64,000 nucleotides of DNA from Paracamarosporium sp. OC-R06-R3 (GCA_019828545.1 JACVRA010000153.1:186001-250000), one strand, 5' to 3'. Shown: positions 1-11,474, counted from the first letter of the stretch. The notes: generated by a model not told the origin, from the letters alone. Program-made: numbers and translations.

Positions 1-754
1 TCGCTTGGAGGCGGGTGGGTGGTCAATCAAAACATGCACCAAGGAGCTGTGATGAGCCCCGTAGGTGCAGATGGCAATCAGGATCTGCTGTTGTAATACG
101 GGTGTAAGCCGAGTGGCGGGGCGTTTTGGTATATACAAAGGCAGAGATCACCATTTGGTATAGCGAATACGAAGCGTAAGACAGCGGCCTTGTAATCCCA
201 GCTTGGCCGGGCGTTGACTCGGCCCCCCATGCATAGTCCTAGTGTCCTGCGCTGGGGTGAACAATCAGTACTCAGCTCAACGCAGTGAATGTTCCTTCGT
301 GTCAGACCAGGCTATGGCCACGCCATTCGCGTAATGTGCGGTGTAACAGGCCCTCGAAGGCAGTTCCCCGCGTCTGCAGGCTGTCACAAGGTGTGCATGT
401 GCTCCGGAGCATTGACCAGTGGATGGGTTTCGTTGCTGTCATGGGGTGTGGTGAATGTGGTGCAGCCATGGCGCGACGTGCGGGGCTTTGGCTGCTCGGA
501 GCTTGGACCCTGGGCCGCGTTTCTGCAGGGGTGCAGATGACGTACCGCGAATGTCTACATCGCTCGCCTGGTTTAATAACGCCGACACCCAACGGTCGAC
601 TTTGAAACCACTCTCTGGACTACAGGTACCATTTCCACGAGCATTTGACAGGCGAAAACACAATGGCTGAAAACGGTGCTGCATCGAGCGGCTCTCGCTG
701 TGAGTACACATTCCTCTCTAACAACCATCACTGGGCAAATACCACTGCCTAGAA
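1..754. other. Intergenic, no supported gene
   Basis: Small ORFs overlap on both strands here, but none has splice signals or a recognisable family. The last 90 bases hold the leader of the downstream DUF1774 gene, including a 12-codon upstream ORF that starts at 663 (see findings). Confidence 0.5.
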
Positions 755-1790
755 ATGCTTCCTCAGACCCCCCAGGGGTATGTAGCTGACGAAATGGCAA
801 CAGTGAACCCTTTCTCCCGTCGTGAGGAGTTCTCATCCCGAGAACTCATCCTCCACCGTATCACTACCCTCGTCACCTACATCATTTTTCTCCTCACTGC
901 CATTTATTACACCTTCGAGCGCCCCCACGAAGGCCACAGACCCCGACACACGATATGGGGAAACAACTATGCCACGCCGTTTGCGCAGAATAGCATCATG
1001 ACGTCCATCTATTGGTATATTTCCATTACATTTTCAGGGTAGTAGAAACCCCACTAACTAAACAATGTAGGATCTTTATCTTTCTCCTCCAGCTTGTCTA
1101 TGCCTGGTCTTTCTACTCCAAAGACCCCGTCTACGTCACTGCCGCCGCAAACATCGGCTCCCACTACATCGCTTCCAACCTGCTCCTCTTCGGCTTCGTC
1201 CACCTCTGGGTGCGCTCCCACTTCTGGCTCGCCGAGTTGCTCATCATCATCAACTTCTTCAACCTGAGCTTTGCCTACTTCCGTCACAGCACGACGCCAC
1301 GTCCCATCCACATTGGCACTGTGGCTGGTCCACTTGCCTGGAACTTCGTGGCCTTGTACTGGGTCGGTGCACGCGCTGTGCATAGCGATACGCTTCCCGC
1401 GCGGATTGTGGGCAACATCTTCATCTGGGGTATCCTGGCATACGGATCCTTCTTCTTGGTAGCATTCAAGGATTACACCATTGGCTTTGCGTTGTCATAT
1501 CTTGCGTTCTGTAAGTTCAGTCTTCCCCCGCCTACACTAGCTTAGGACTACGGTATTACTCAAAGCATGGTTACTGACGAGCTACAGCGACCGGTGTCGG
1601 CCAGTTCCTGACCAAAATCCCTATCTTCCAACTCCAGTGGATCTTTGCTTTTGCGATTGGTGGCCTGCTGTTCATCCTCTCGCTTGGTGTTTCAAGTGGC
1701 AGGACGCCATTCCAGGGTGGCGAGGTTGTGTCTGAGGACCGTGAACGGGCGCCATTGCTGCAAGATGGGCCGGACGTGCCACGTGAATAA
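755..1790 (+). CDS. DUF1774-family multi-pass membrane protein
   Basis: Exons 755-1014, 1071-1510 and 1588-1790, joined by introns with GTATAT...GTAG and GTAAGT...ACAG borders. The spliced protein is about 300 aa. It begins with a short polar N-terminus containing NPFSRREEF and continues with roughly seven hydrophobic segments, then an acidic soluble tail ending DGPDVPRE. The pattern (FSRREEF, then YYTFERPHEG and HTIWG, then repeated TM helices) matches the fungal DUF1774 transmembrane family, whose function is unknown. The start is uncertain. ATG 755 and ATG 794 are both in frame, and 794 (MATVNPF) fits the family N-terminus better. An ATG at 663 with a good donor at 700 and acceptor at 751-752 would join in the right frame, but the junction itself creates TAA, so I do not use it. 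Confidence 0.8.
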
Positions 1791-2726
1791 GCTGTGCATG
1801 GTTCGCGGCTGTGCCAAATCCACGTTTTGTGGTATGTGATTGATCAAAGTAGCTGCGGTTGCTGCGAAGCTGCCCTTGACCTTGATCATGGGTGTGACGA
1901 TAAACAAGGACAAAAAAAGCCATGGAAAAGTTTCTCGACGTAATAGGGCGGGATTTCATTCTGTCTTTTACCTCATTCTATATGACAAAACACTTTCTTG
2001 TTATGGCGTTTGTGGTCATTTTTCGTTCCCTACTCGGCTCTATTTCGTTCATGGTGTGGCATTGCATTATAGGGTATCTAGTTCGTATTCGTTCGTTGAT
2101 TGATTTGTTGTTGTACAGCGACGATACCCGTTGTAGCTTGTAATGAATGCTTTGAGTATGATTCCTCAATCCAACTTCGTTCGATGAAATGGGAATTGCC
2201 ATGCGAGGTTTCAGTCGTATCATCCTTCCTAGGCAATTGTCCTCGGAGTTTGAGTATCTCGTCGTTCTTTGATCCTAGACTTTCCACGGCACGCCCCATG
2301 TATACTGTCATCGTGAGTTTTTAGAAAACCCAAGAACTCAAACAAATGTACGAGACACGAGAAAGATACATGGAACGAAGGGATTAATTGTTTGTGGGTT
2401 TGCGGTTGGAATTTCATATGGTAAGCATGTGACCTGTTGATCAACATAGGAGCCATGGCGATGTTGCTACTCAACATGCCAGATTCGAGAGATCGTCAAA
2501 GAAGCCTACGTACCCATGTACAGAGAGAACTGCAAAACCTTAGTTCCAGGGGATGAATACCTTTCGCTGGCAAATGTACATGTCGATAAACTACAGATCC
2601 ACTCTTTCATCCCTATACGTCCTCGCTGGAGGAAGATCGAGATCCTAACGCACCCACAATATATCCTATACAAGAACGCTCTCGCTATATCTTCTCGTGC
2701 ACATCTTCCTTTGCTTGAAAAGCTTT
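1791..2726. other. Intergenic between convergent genes
   Basis: This AT-richer stretch holds the 3' ends of the DUF1774 gene (+) and ATG27 (-). I see no gene, repeat or RNA in it. Confidence 0.6.
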
Positions 2727-3946
2727 TCAAACAGCACTGTACCCACCCCTGCTCCCCGGACTTTGTACTGCACCCACGACCTTCCGGCCCAGATCCTTCA
2801 CTATGTACGGTATGTCACGGATAGCATCACCATGGGGGAGGAGATCCCAACCGCGAGCGCCGTAGCGGTTGTAGTTGAGCCAGGAGCCGAAAATGAGGTA
2901 TGCGGCGGTCGCAAGGAAGAGGCTATTATTCTTAGTTAGCAGGCTCGTTCAACGATCGAGAAACGGAAAAGGCATCTTACATAATGATGAACCAAGTGAA
3001 GAAGCCCCAGTGACTCCCACTGTCCGGCGCAGGCGCATTTTCACATGCATACTTCGTCCGCCATTCCAGCCGTAACGTCTTTGCCTTTTTGTCCTTGTCC
3101 ACCTTCTCATCCTCGTACCCGCAGAAGCGCAGACTTGCATCGCTGTCTTCACATTTGCCCTTGGCTTCTCCATCTCGCCGGCTCAATTTTGTTTCTTCCT
3201 TCTTATCACCATCTTCGCCCTTCTCCCCGCCTTCGCCTTCGCCCTCGCCTTCCTTGGGATCCTCTGCACGCTCATTGTTGTCCTTTTCAGTGCCCTCGTC
3301 ACCCTCACGCTCCGCATCGCAGACAAATTCGATGATAGCGCGCTGGTCCACGCTACCTTTTTTGGATTCGAAGGGCAGGCGGCCACCGTGTAGCTCAACT
3401 CGTACACCCTCTCGCGATGCGTCTGAATTCGATTTTGAGTCTCGCAGAAGCTCGAATGTAGGGTCTAGAATGAGATTACGCCCGGCATCCATTGTGTATG
3501 TACCAGCAATGTCGATGGGAAGGATTGTGTCATTTTGCGAATCGGTGAGGTCATGGGTTGTGCGAACACCACATACTGTAGGAAGATTAGTACTCCATTG
3601 CTAAGATCTTATAGATGTATGCCACAACGCGAAATGATCGAGCGTTGGTCTGTATTGACATAAGGGTACATTGCATACCTCTTGCTCCGTCATGGCACCA
3701 ATGCTGCTTCTCTACGCCTTTGTCTCGTTTCAACTTGTTGCAGATATCTAGTGTAAAATTGTACCGAAATTCCAGCTCTTCGTCTTCCAACGGATGTGTC
3801 CAATGCACCACGCGTGGCCCGCCCAGCTTCTCGAAGTTGAAGTGCTGGCCCTTGGCGAGGATGTTGTTGCATTCGAAAGACGCTAACGAAGAGGGAAGAA
3901 CAGATAGCAAGGCAAGCAGGAAGTGTGATGTTCGCGGAGGATACAT
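2727..3946 (-). CDS. ATG27: Autophagy-related protein 27 (Atg27)
   Basis: Exons 3946-3679, 3575-2981 and 2922-2727 give 352 aa. The protein starts with a signal peptide (residues 1 to about 22, ending SSLASF). A lumenal beta-rich domain follows with paired cysteines (FECNNIL, LDICNKL, WCHDGARVCGV, FVCDAE, FCGYEDE, KYACEN). A single membrane segment after SHWGFFTWF spans the last intron. The short cytosolic tail carries NYNRYGARGWDLLPHGD and ends RGGYSAV, a tyrosine-type sorting signal. This is the order seen in Atg27, a mannose-6-phosphate-receptor-like protein that cycles between Golgi, endosome, vacuole and Atg9 vesicles. The lumenal domain holds an unusual Glu/Gly/Lys-rich low-complexity insert (about 3170-3290). 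Both introns have clear signals (GTATGC...ACAG; GTAAGA with a GCTAAC branch site). Confidence 0.93.
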
Positions 3947-5443
3947 GATGGATGTACCGTCGTGCTTAGACGATTGTAGTAGCCCTCGAGACCGCCGTAT
4001 GTGATGATTGATCGACGGGACCAGAATGGGTCGGAGTTCAGCAGAGAAGGAGCAAAAATGCCCACGATCGGATTTCGAAGCTCGTGTGATTATAGGGTCA
4101 GCGATGGAGGATGTTGGTCGATGGCGATATCTAACAGCGGATGAGGAAAGGAGGCATACGAGCAGCCTGTCTTAGCCCAGTCTGCGGAAACACTAGAGTA
4201 TTCAAGGAGAGAAAGAAGACGCAAGGGAGTCAGGCGAATGTGGCAATAGCGCGTAGACGCAACAGGCTGCGCGGATGTAAATGTTGACCTGGTGGTGCTG
4301 TCCGAGTAAGCAATCAACCGGTTCCGTCATCAGTGTTTCTCGAAGCGTCGCGCACGTGGCGCAGATGCCAAGGTTCTAGCCACACTTATCTAATCTGTCA
4401 TCGGCTCTAGCCACATCCAACATGAGATTGGCCCCACTCCATCGCAACGTCGACCGAACACTCCCAGCTGAACATGGCACGCATCTCTCATCCCTCGTCC
4501 AGCGTCCTCTAGTGGTGGACGCCCTACCATGCGAGAAACATCAGCTACGCCCCTCTGCCCCCTAGTATTCCACTGATACGTCCCCAACCTACTATCCAAA
4601 AATATCACACTTCCCCACACCTAGCCTCGCCGGAGATTGCCCCCCTACGTCCTTCAGCTGTAAAAATGGCTTAGATCCCATGTCGGTTCCACCCTACCAC
4701 TGCATGTCTCACTCTTGCATCTCCCGGGGGATTCGGCGAGGCCTAGAGTACCACGTTCCTCTCCCACGTAGAACGTACAAATTCTCCGATCGTCAAAGCG
4801 TTCTACCGTGCCTGCATATTGGACACCACTTGCATGGCTAAAAATATCTGAAAATGTTCCGCATAGGAATATGTCTGAACTCTGTGGATGCTGGTACAAA
4901 CAATTTCATACTAACGCTAACGCTAACGCCAATGCTAATGCTAATGCTACTGCTACAATCTACAATAGAACGCCAAGAAATGCAAAGACCAATACAATGC
5001 TAAGACAGAAAGAGATTCGTGATGCTGAAGGAATGACTTCGGTTCTTTGCGTTTCTACCCAATGGGCACCAGTCGATGGCCAGTCGTAAGGTGCCACATG
5101 AAAGTGGAAGCAAGACCGTAAAAGGGAAGACAAATAACGAAAAAGAGACAGAAAAACAAGACTCCGGAAATGCGACTGAAAAACTGAAACCATGTAAATG
5201 CTCAAAACAAAACAAGGGGAAGGAGAGGGGAAAGATTCGTTCGATTTCGTGAACCAGCGCCGAGGAATGCTTCGATCGTGAGGTATCGTGCGCGAGTCGC
5301 GAGACTCAATATGTTGTACAATCTAAAATGTAGTGTCATGCTGTTCATTCGTGAAGGTCGTATCCATTTTGACAAAGGACATATTTTGCGCGCCGGAAAT
5401 GCATCGAATACGGACCAAGGAAATTTGAAAGAAAGATACTCAT
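3947..5443. other. Intergenic, no supported gene
   Basis: This holds the ATG27 promoter side and about 1.3 kb without recognisable coding sequence. The only structure I see is the short GCTAAY repeat at 4911-4956, listed separately. Confidence 0.5.
4911..4956. repeat. Hexanucleotide microsatellite (CTAACG/CTAATG)n
   Basis: About seven imperfect copies of a 6-base unit lie in tandem. They begin as CTAACG, drift to CTAATG and end as CTACTG. The unit is not the CCCTAA telomere repeat, and it lies in non-coding DNA. Confidence 0.85.
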
Positions 5444-6019
5444 TTATTTACCGGAGCTGCCCTTGCCACCCTGCTGGCCAGAGCCGCCATTGGCAGGCAT
5501 CGGGTACGGGAAGGGAGCGTAAGGGAGCTGGTAGGAAGGGTTGCCGGAGCCAGAGGAAGAGCCGGCCGTGGAAGTGTTGCTGGGAGTGGAAGCGGAAGAC
5601 ATTGTTGATGGGCGAGGCTGTGAATGTGCTCTTGTGAGCAAGGTTGGACGAGCGTAAGGGTCGAAGGCTCTGCGTGGTGGTTGCGAAGAGCTAGTTCGTG
5701 AGAGATGTCGAGTGACAAGGGGACGGCCTTGTCGAGAAGAAGAGGATTCTGCCTGTGAGGTTGCTTGGGAACTGCGAGGATTGTCGATAAGGATAAGAGG
5801 GATTGTCGGCCTTGGGTTCGAGGTGATTGATCTCCTGTCTAAAATGGGGATTGGTGGTGTTGATTGGGGGCGTCTTCCAGCAGGAGATTGAGGGGTTTCC
5901 ACAGAGTGAACAGTGCTAGGGGTCGTATATTCTCGAGGAGGGGCTTCTGGAACCGCTGAAGTAGCACGATCGGTCTGGGATTTTGATGGGCTGGGATTAT
6001 TTGAAGGACTACTGCTCAT
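5444..6019 (-). CDS. Ser/Pro-rich disordered protein, unknown function
   Basis: This is a single-exon ORF of 191 aa beginning with a true ATG. It is almost entirely low complexity. Serine and proline dominate, with scattered arginines (SAVPEAPPREY, PAGRRPQSTPPIPILDRRS, RHLSRTSSSQPPRRAFDPY). The C-terminal 50 residues turn to Ser/Gly/Asn followed by YQLPYAPFPYPMP and a GGSGQQGGKG tail. Codons in that tail are strongly C-ending (GGC, TCC, AAC, CCC), as expected for an expressed gene in this genome, which is the main reason for accepting it. I see no signal peptide, membrane segment or known domain. The R-x-x-S motifs could be kinase sites. No function can be assigned. Confidence 0.5.
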   Translation of the reverse strand: MSSSPSNNPSPSKSQTDRATSAVPEAPPREYTTPSTVHSVETPQSPAGRRPQSTPPIPILDRRSITSNPRPTIPLILIDNPRSSQATSQAESSSSRQGRPLVTRHLSRTSSSQPPRRAFDPYARPTLLTRAHSQPRPSTMSSASTPSNTSTAGSSSGSGNPSYQLPYAPFPYPMPANGGSGQQGGKGSSGK

Positions 6020-6119
6020 AAGCTAATGGATCCAGTTGTGTTGGTGGAATTTGGAACGGCGATCCGGAGGCGTAGGAGATGGTTGTGCTGATTGAGAGTG
6101 ATCGTTGTTTGATGGAGAT

Positions 6120-6445
6120 TTAGGACTGATGTTTGACAGATGTTATATATGCCAGCTCCCTGGAGCATGCCTCGGTGTTATGACGGATGTTCCAGATTGC
6201 AAGATCACGAATCTGATGACTGGTGGTAGGACAAGAATCTGTGCCTGAGTAGGTTACAGTCGGATGAGCTTCTCCGTTGAAAGTAATCGTGAGATATGGA
6301 GGCTTGGGAGCACGCTGTGGAACGATAAAGCGGGCCGTTTCCCTAGTAAAGCCCCAATCTTTAAATTTCGACGAATCAAGAAGAGGCGCAGGATGAATTC
6401 CGTTTACTTGGGATACGGATGTTCCGGGAGATTGGATGAACAACC
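6120..6445 (-). other. Possible exon or coding fragment, unassigned
   Basis: This open frame of about 107 codons has no in-frame ATG. It is preceded on the minus strand by an acceptor-like ACTCGCAG. The translation (for example DWGFTRETARFIVPQRAPKPPY, with later YSGTDSCPTTSHQIRDLAIW) looks more protein-like than the neighbouring shadows, and its third positions are mixed. I could not find an upstream exon with a start codon and do not recognise a family. It may be an exon of an unresolved gene or a decayed fragment. Confidence 0.22.
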
Positions 6446-8123
6446 TGCGAGTATACCTATTTTAGAGTATGGCTTTCGGTGTAGGACTGCTAGGACCAAT
6501 CAAGGTCCGTGCGAGAGTGAATCCTGGCTACGGGTAGCTATAGGGTGCAGGAAGGCGGCTGTCGTCAGATGCTTGTTTTAAGCCGCATGCAAGATGACCA
6601 GTTGCTGGCGCAATGACACCTGCGCAAGCACAAACGGTCCAGTAAGAAGATATTCGCTGATGCACAATACTGTACACGGTCAACTGCATTCAGGTCCTTT
6701 CTAGAATGGAGCCTCAGCATCTTTGCCACGCTGCTATTATACGATACCCCATTATTCCACGTAATTCCTTTCATTTGGGAACTGCAGGTGTGGATTTGTC
6801 GCAAACATGGTCAGCACATCAAATCAGCAACGCGATCTTGGTAGATGCATTTCAAAGATCGACTAGACTCGCTAGTAGTAGCGCCATATCCGTCGGACCA
6901 AAAGCTAAAAACATCTCGGCATTGACTACCTTTCCGTTACATCCAAGATGTAAATGGTATGTGCTGTGCACATTTTGCGTACATCTGTCACTCTTCGACT
7001 GTCCGTCTTTTGCAAACGTTATTTACGACGTCCGAACTAGCAACGTGCACGATTCATACAGCTATAGGCATCTAATATTAGCTTGAATGAACACGGGATG
7101 AAGCTTTGTTCTAGGATGTTACTCAGCTATCGCCAATATCCTAGGTTGGTCCGAGCATCCTCTCTTCTCCACGGTCGTACCGGTTCGCATCAGACTATCT
7201 CCACTAGCCATCCCATGAGGTCATAGGCCAGTGCGTACACTGAAAAAGGCTTCCTTGTCCCAAATTTGGGGTCATTTGAATGTGAGGTTAGGTATAGCGT
7301 TACAATTCGGAACTTTGTAAGCGCGCAACTCTCGTTTGAGCGATTAGTGAGTAGACTAGCCAGGGGTCTGCAGTCATCAACGTGTGCATTGTGCGAGGGG
7401 TTTCTAGAAGCTTGCCAATTTGGGATGCATCCGTGTCTCTCATCTCAGATCGGGTGATCCTAGTAATCTCCTTCAAGTTGACGCTCGTCTCCAGTGTCGC
7501 GGACTTCCAATCAGAGACTTCGACGCACCCTATTGTGAGCGTGGTGGAGGCAGTGCAACGGTAAGCGAATTTTGACGAGTTACACCTTGGAAGCACGCTT
7601 GTTGCCCGGAGGGACACATATCACACCCAAAATTCCCCGAAATGGCGAGAAGTCGACGCGAGATTGAAGGACGAATGACGCGTTGTGAAGATGAACTGAC
7701 CATGCGATGAGCTGAGAGACTAAATTAGCTTTCTTAGTTTCGTGGAATGGGAGCTAATTAACGGACTTTAACATGAAATGGCACCTGATTATCCCACGCT
7801 TACACAACCCACTTCGTGGCCTTCTGTTGCAGTCCAAGGTGATTCCGCGCTCGTTAATGGTTACGCTAACCGACCCATAGCTTACGAAACCATGTGAAAA
7901 GGCTTATACGCCCGCGCGATGTAGAGGTTGCACTTTTCTAGGTAGGGTTCCGTGAAGATCTTCAGTAGGATTAGCGTACGCTATCACAAAAACAATAGCC
8001 GCAGAAAGTTATAAAAACTGACATACCTTCAACGCAGTTAGCAGGCAAATGTTTGCATCTGTGCAACAACATCTAACTCATTTTACGCTGTCGTCTAACG
8101 GAAATCTTCCTCCACAAAGCACC
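6446..8123. other. Intergenic, no supported gene
   Basis: About 1.7 kb with no recognisable coding sequence. The last 150 bases are the promoter and leader of the oxidoreductase gene; an in-frame upstream ATG at 8049 lies in it. Confidence 0.5.
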
Positions 8124-9235
8124 ATGAACCGTGTCGCTATCGTTCCTGGACCGGGTAAAGCCCTAGAAGTTGTCGATGCTACAGTAAACCTTCCAGGTCC
8201 AGGAGAAGTATTGGTAAAGAACGAAGCAATCGCAATTCAGCCACTTGATGCCAAGATGTTGCATGCCGGCTACGGTGGTGCGGGGGCTTTTGGAAGCTAC
8301 CCAGCATTACTGGGAACAGGCGGAGCAGGAACAATCCAGGAGGTAGGAAAAGGTGTGTCAGGGCTCTCGATCGGCGACCGAGTTGTTTTCGATACAAGAG
8401 CTCTCGTGAGACCAGAGATGAATAAACGAGAGGGTACTTGGCAGATGCTCGTGATCGTGAGGTCGCAGACGGTTGCGAAGGTAAGAAGATCCGTAACGAT
8501 ACTACGTTCTCCTTGACATGGTGGCAGATTGGAAACGCGTCTTTCGAACAAGCGGTTCTGGTCGACTTTCCTTTGCAGACAGCGGTTGCAGCTCTGAATT
8601 TATACCTGGGGATGGGAAAACCTGGAAAAGGAACAACGGAAGAGAAAGTGCTTGTATGGGGTGCCGGAGGCGCAGTGGGCAGTTATGCTGTCCAATATGC
8701 AAAGAGCGTGAGTCCAGCTGTCGGCTAAGCATTGCGAACGGCTGACTTAGTTTTTGCCCAGGTCGGGCATACTATAATCGTTACTGCCTCTGCAAGGGAC
8801 TCTGCACGACAAACACAGTTAGGTGCTTCTGCCGTTGTTGATTATAAAGCTGCCGATGTGGTCGAACAACTTCGCAAGCTTGGACCTTACAAATACCTCT
8901 TTTCGGCATCTGGCGATCCGGCCTCTCAAAAGGCGCTGGCGTCACTACTGCCAGATGGGGGGCGGTTCGCAAGTGTTCTTGGAGGCGAAGTTGATTTGCC
9001 TTCTAATGTAGAGCGGGTTTACAAGCCTTTTTCACAGGCTGTTCAGCTCGACGAGAACCACGAATGGCGAGACTGGTGGTATGGTGAGTATCTCCCGGGA
9101 GTACTGCGCAATGGCCTCGTTGCCCCCGTCAACCATACCCATGTCTCAGGTGGTCTTGAGGCTTTGCAACAAGCGAGCAAGGATGTTTTTGATGGCAAAG
9201 TCCGGGGAAAGGTAATTGTGAACCCCCAAGAATAG
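8124..9235 (+). CDS. Zinc-type alcohol dehydrogenase-like reductase (MDR superfamily)
   Basis: Exons 8124-8480, 8528-8707 and 8762-9235 give 336 aa. The introns are phase 0 with GTAAGA...GCAG and GTGAGT...CCAG borders. The N-terminal GroES-like domain runs to about residue 125 (VNLPGPGEVLVKNEAIAIQPLDAK, then YPALLGTGGAGTIQEVG). A Rossmann domain follows with VLVWGAGGAVGSYAVQYAK as the nucleotide-binding loop and a substrate-domain return at the C-terminus (GGLEALQQASKDVFDGKVRGKVIV). The catalytic zinc cysteines of classical ADHs are absent. This fits the quinone oxidoreductase/enoyl reductase branch, which includes the ToxD-like proteins common in fungi. Substrate is unknown. An ATG at 8049 would add 25 residues, but the MNRVAIVPGPGK start at 8124 matches the family better. 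No polyketide synthase or other cluster gene lies nearby, so a stand-alone reductase is more likely. Confidence 0.85.
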
Positions 9236-10435
9236 GCCGGTAAAGTGGTCACAGATGAACTGGGTTGCTTACCGTCTTTTTCATAAGTACGTAAGAAACA
9301 AAAGCAGTCGAGGTAGCAGATTCATCTCTAGCAAGAAATTGCAGTGTTTTGTGAATATTCACGACAACACTCGTGTGTGATATATAAAGTGTCACCAAAG
9401 AGGATAAAATACGTGAATACTAACACAGGGTTGTTATGGGATCTCGTTGTCGTTTCTATGTCTAGCTTGATCAATGTAGATGAAAGAAGGTTTTGATAAC
9501 CCGCTCACCGGCCCTGGAGATTTGCGCTCGCGTCAGGCATGTCGCATGCTCACGTCAGTCAGGATGCCGGCTGATCCAGGATGAGAGTTATGCATGCATA
9601 TGTATTGTCGCATGTACCCTTGCGTGAATAACCACTGCAGATATGATAAGTCGCAAAAGGACGAAAAATGATGATGGTGATGACGGACAAAGCTGCCTGG
9701 ATCACTGTTGTGTTCTCGCTGCTTTGACGTCATCTAGTACCGCACCACGCCGAAAGCACACGCCAGGTGTTGCACACACATTCCCTTCGATGATCTTGCC
9801 TAGTTCAATGTGTTTGCAAGCTAGTTCGATCGATAGTCCCCCAAGTGAGATCTGGCTCCGAACTCACAAAGATGGCGCCCTTTGCAGAGAACCAAGATCC
9901 GCGTATGCGAAATCCCATGGCGACATCGAGTGCACTTCAGCCATCCACATCGACTAGCTTCCAGCAGGCGGATAGCGACGTTGATCGATGCAAGATCGTA
10001 CCTTACTCTAGTATGGTACACTATCCGGAAGCAGGTTGGGGGCTATATCTAGGCAGTAGCAATTTTCGATTTGCGATCATGACGATACCATCTTATTGAA
10101 AAGCCATGGCTAGAGCGATTCTATATCCTAAAAGAACCAGACTGTTGCTAGTCAAACGCGCCAAGCAGATCGCTAGGACGCGTGAAGGGGGTATCATTGA
10201 CGTGACGCGTGAAGGAGATATCCTTGACCGCGGAACAGATATCGTTGACGCGAAAAAAAAGTGATGTATCAATGCCCTGGGCGAGGAGAATTAAATGCGA
10301 CAACTCGCAGTATAAAGAAGAAGCATCTTCTACCTGCAAGATCCCATCAAACTCATTCTACTCCACAACAGCAACCACTTCGATATCTTCCTAGTCGGTA
10401 CCACCTATCCATCCCATCGCAATACCATTTCCAAA
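9236..10435. other. Intergenic; promoter of con-6 at its right end
   Basis: No gene is supported between the reductase and con-6. The right-hand 260 bases hold the repeated promoter module described next. Confidence 0.5.
10178..10316 (+). promoter_or_regulatory. con-6 promoter: three-copy module plus TATA
   Basis: The 11-mer RTATCNTTGAC occurs three times in direct orientation at 10191-10201, 10218-10228 and 10239-10249. Interleaved with it are two ACGCGT boxes (10178-10183, 10205-10210) and an ACGCGAAA (10248-10255). One AGGGG (10186-10190) resembles a stress-response element. A TATAAA lies at 10311-10316, 120 bases before the con-6 ATG. ACGCGT is the MBF/MluI cell-cycle box in yeast; whether it acts that way here is inference. 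Confidence 0.6.
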
Positions 10436-10745
10436 ATGTCCAACATCGGCAATGTCATCGGCGGCCACAAGGCAAACATCAACAACCCCAGTAAGTCTTC
10501 TATAGCGGTACTACCCAGGAAACCCTGGAATTGACGCTGACAATGCTGTAGACACCTCTGAAGAATCCAAGCAGCACTCCCGTGAGGTTCTCGACAATGA
10601 GTATAACGGTGGAAACATCGAGAAACACTCACAGGAGGGTAAAAACCCCAACAACGTAGCAGGAGGATTGAAGGCGACCATCAACAACCCTCAGGCATCG
10701 GATGAGGCGAAGCAAAGTGCGAAGGAGCGCTTGAACCAGGGCTAA
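10436..10745 (+). CDS. con-6: Conidiation-specific protein 6 (CON-6)
   Basis: Exons 10436-10490 and 10552-10745 encode 82 aa; the intron has GTAAGT...GTAG borders. The protein holds two copies of the Con-6 repeat. The first is GGHKANINNPNTSEESKQHS and the second GGLKATINNPQASDEAKQSA, each a glycine pair, an INNP turn and a charged helix. CON-6 proteins are small hydrophilic proteins that accumulate during conidiation and stress and have been linked to spore dormancy and desiccation. The length is typical of the family. The upstream promoter carries an AGGGG box and a triplicated module, consistent with strong conditional expression. The product is entirely soluble, with no cysteine, no signal peptide and no membrane segment. 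Confidence 0.93.
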
Positions 10746-10950
10746 AGGCCTTATGCTGCACAGATGCTGAACAGTTAGCTTTCTGATAATGATTTGATCT
10801 TGCTGCGATTCTGCCCCATGCTTGGTCCAAATCCGAATCGCAATGTTGTTCGGATGCCATTCATTCGATTTTCCGACTTCTCGACTCTGAGATCCTCTTT
10901 CACATAATTCGTAGCTTTGTGACTTCTTTTGCCAATTGCATTTGACACAT

Positions 10951-11474
10951 TTAATGGCCTGCATGCTTGTCCTTTCCAACTAATCCCACAACAACCTCAA
11001 CGACTCTCTTGAAACCTTCCATTTCCTCTTCGACTGTTCCACCCATCCCGGCCGTCGCAAAGCTTATTGAATTTCCCACATACACCGGCTTTTCCAGCTT
11101 TCTTGTTAGGACTTTTGCCAGTCTTGTCGTAAAATCTAACGTATTCGGAGGTGTGAACAGCGGTGTGCTTAGCGGATCGGAAGGGTTTGTTCTCTGCACG
11201 ATATGCGTTAGTTGTGCCGTAAGCCAGTGGTCAGACCAGGAGAGCTTACATTGGGCATTGCATAGACGAAGCTACCTAGCGGCGCAACATTTGAAGACTC
11301 GAGCGTGGAGGTGGTCAAGAAGAGAACGATATTTGGACCGTTGTCATGTATTTGGAGGTGGATGTTTGTTTGCGGGGCGCGTGGCAGGGGAAATGAGACG
11401 GAAAGTGGGAAAATAGGGGCATCACCGTTCGCCAGTCCCAGCTTTTCTAAGCTTCTGTCCACGGTAGTAGTCAT
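10951..11474 (-). CDS. Proteasome assembly chaperone 4 (PAC4/Poc4 family)
   Basis: Exons 11474-11250 and 11193-10951 give 155 aa; the intron is phase 0 with GTAAGC...GCAG borders. The protein reads as one compact alpha/beta domain. A strand-rich N-terminal half has SVSFPLPRAPQTNIHLQIHD and IVLFLTTST, then LGSFVYAMPN at the exon end. The C-terminal half has DFTTRLAKVLTRKLEKPVYV and NSISFATAGMGGTVEEEMEG. This is the profile of the fungal PAC4 family, which pairs with PAC3 and guides assembly of the proteasome alpha ring in the cytosol. The start is ATG 11474. The gene is head-to-head with the N-methyltransferase gene across a 333-base gap. Confidence 0.85.

Noticed and set aside
4911..4956. CTAACG repeat considered as an internal telomere-like tract
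   Set aside because: The unit is six bases but is neither CCCTAA nor TTAGGG, and it is short and degenerate.
8049..8123. In-frame upstream ATG adding 25 residues to the oxidoreductase
   Set aside because: MFASVQQHLTHFTLSS has no family counterpart, and the MNRVAIVPG start has a better context and matches MDR N-termini. It remains a possible alternative start.
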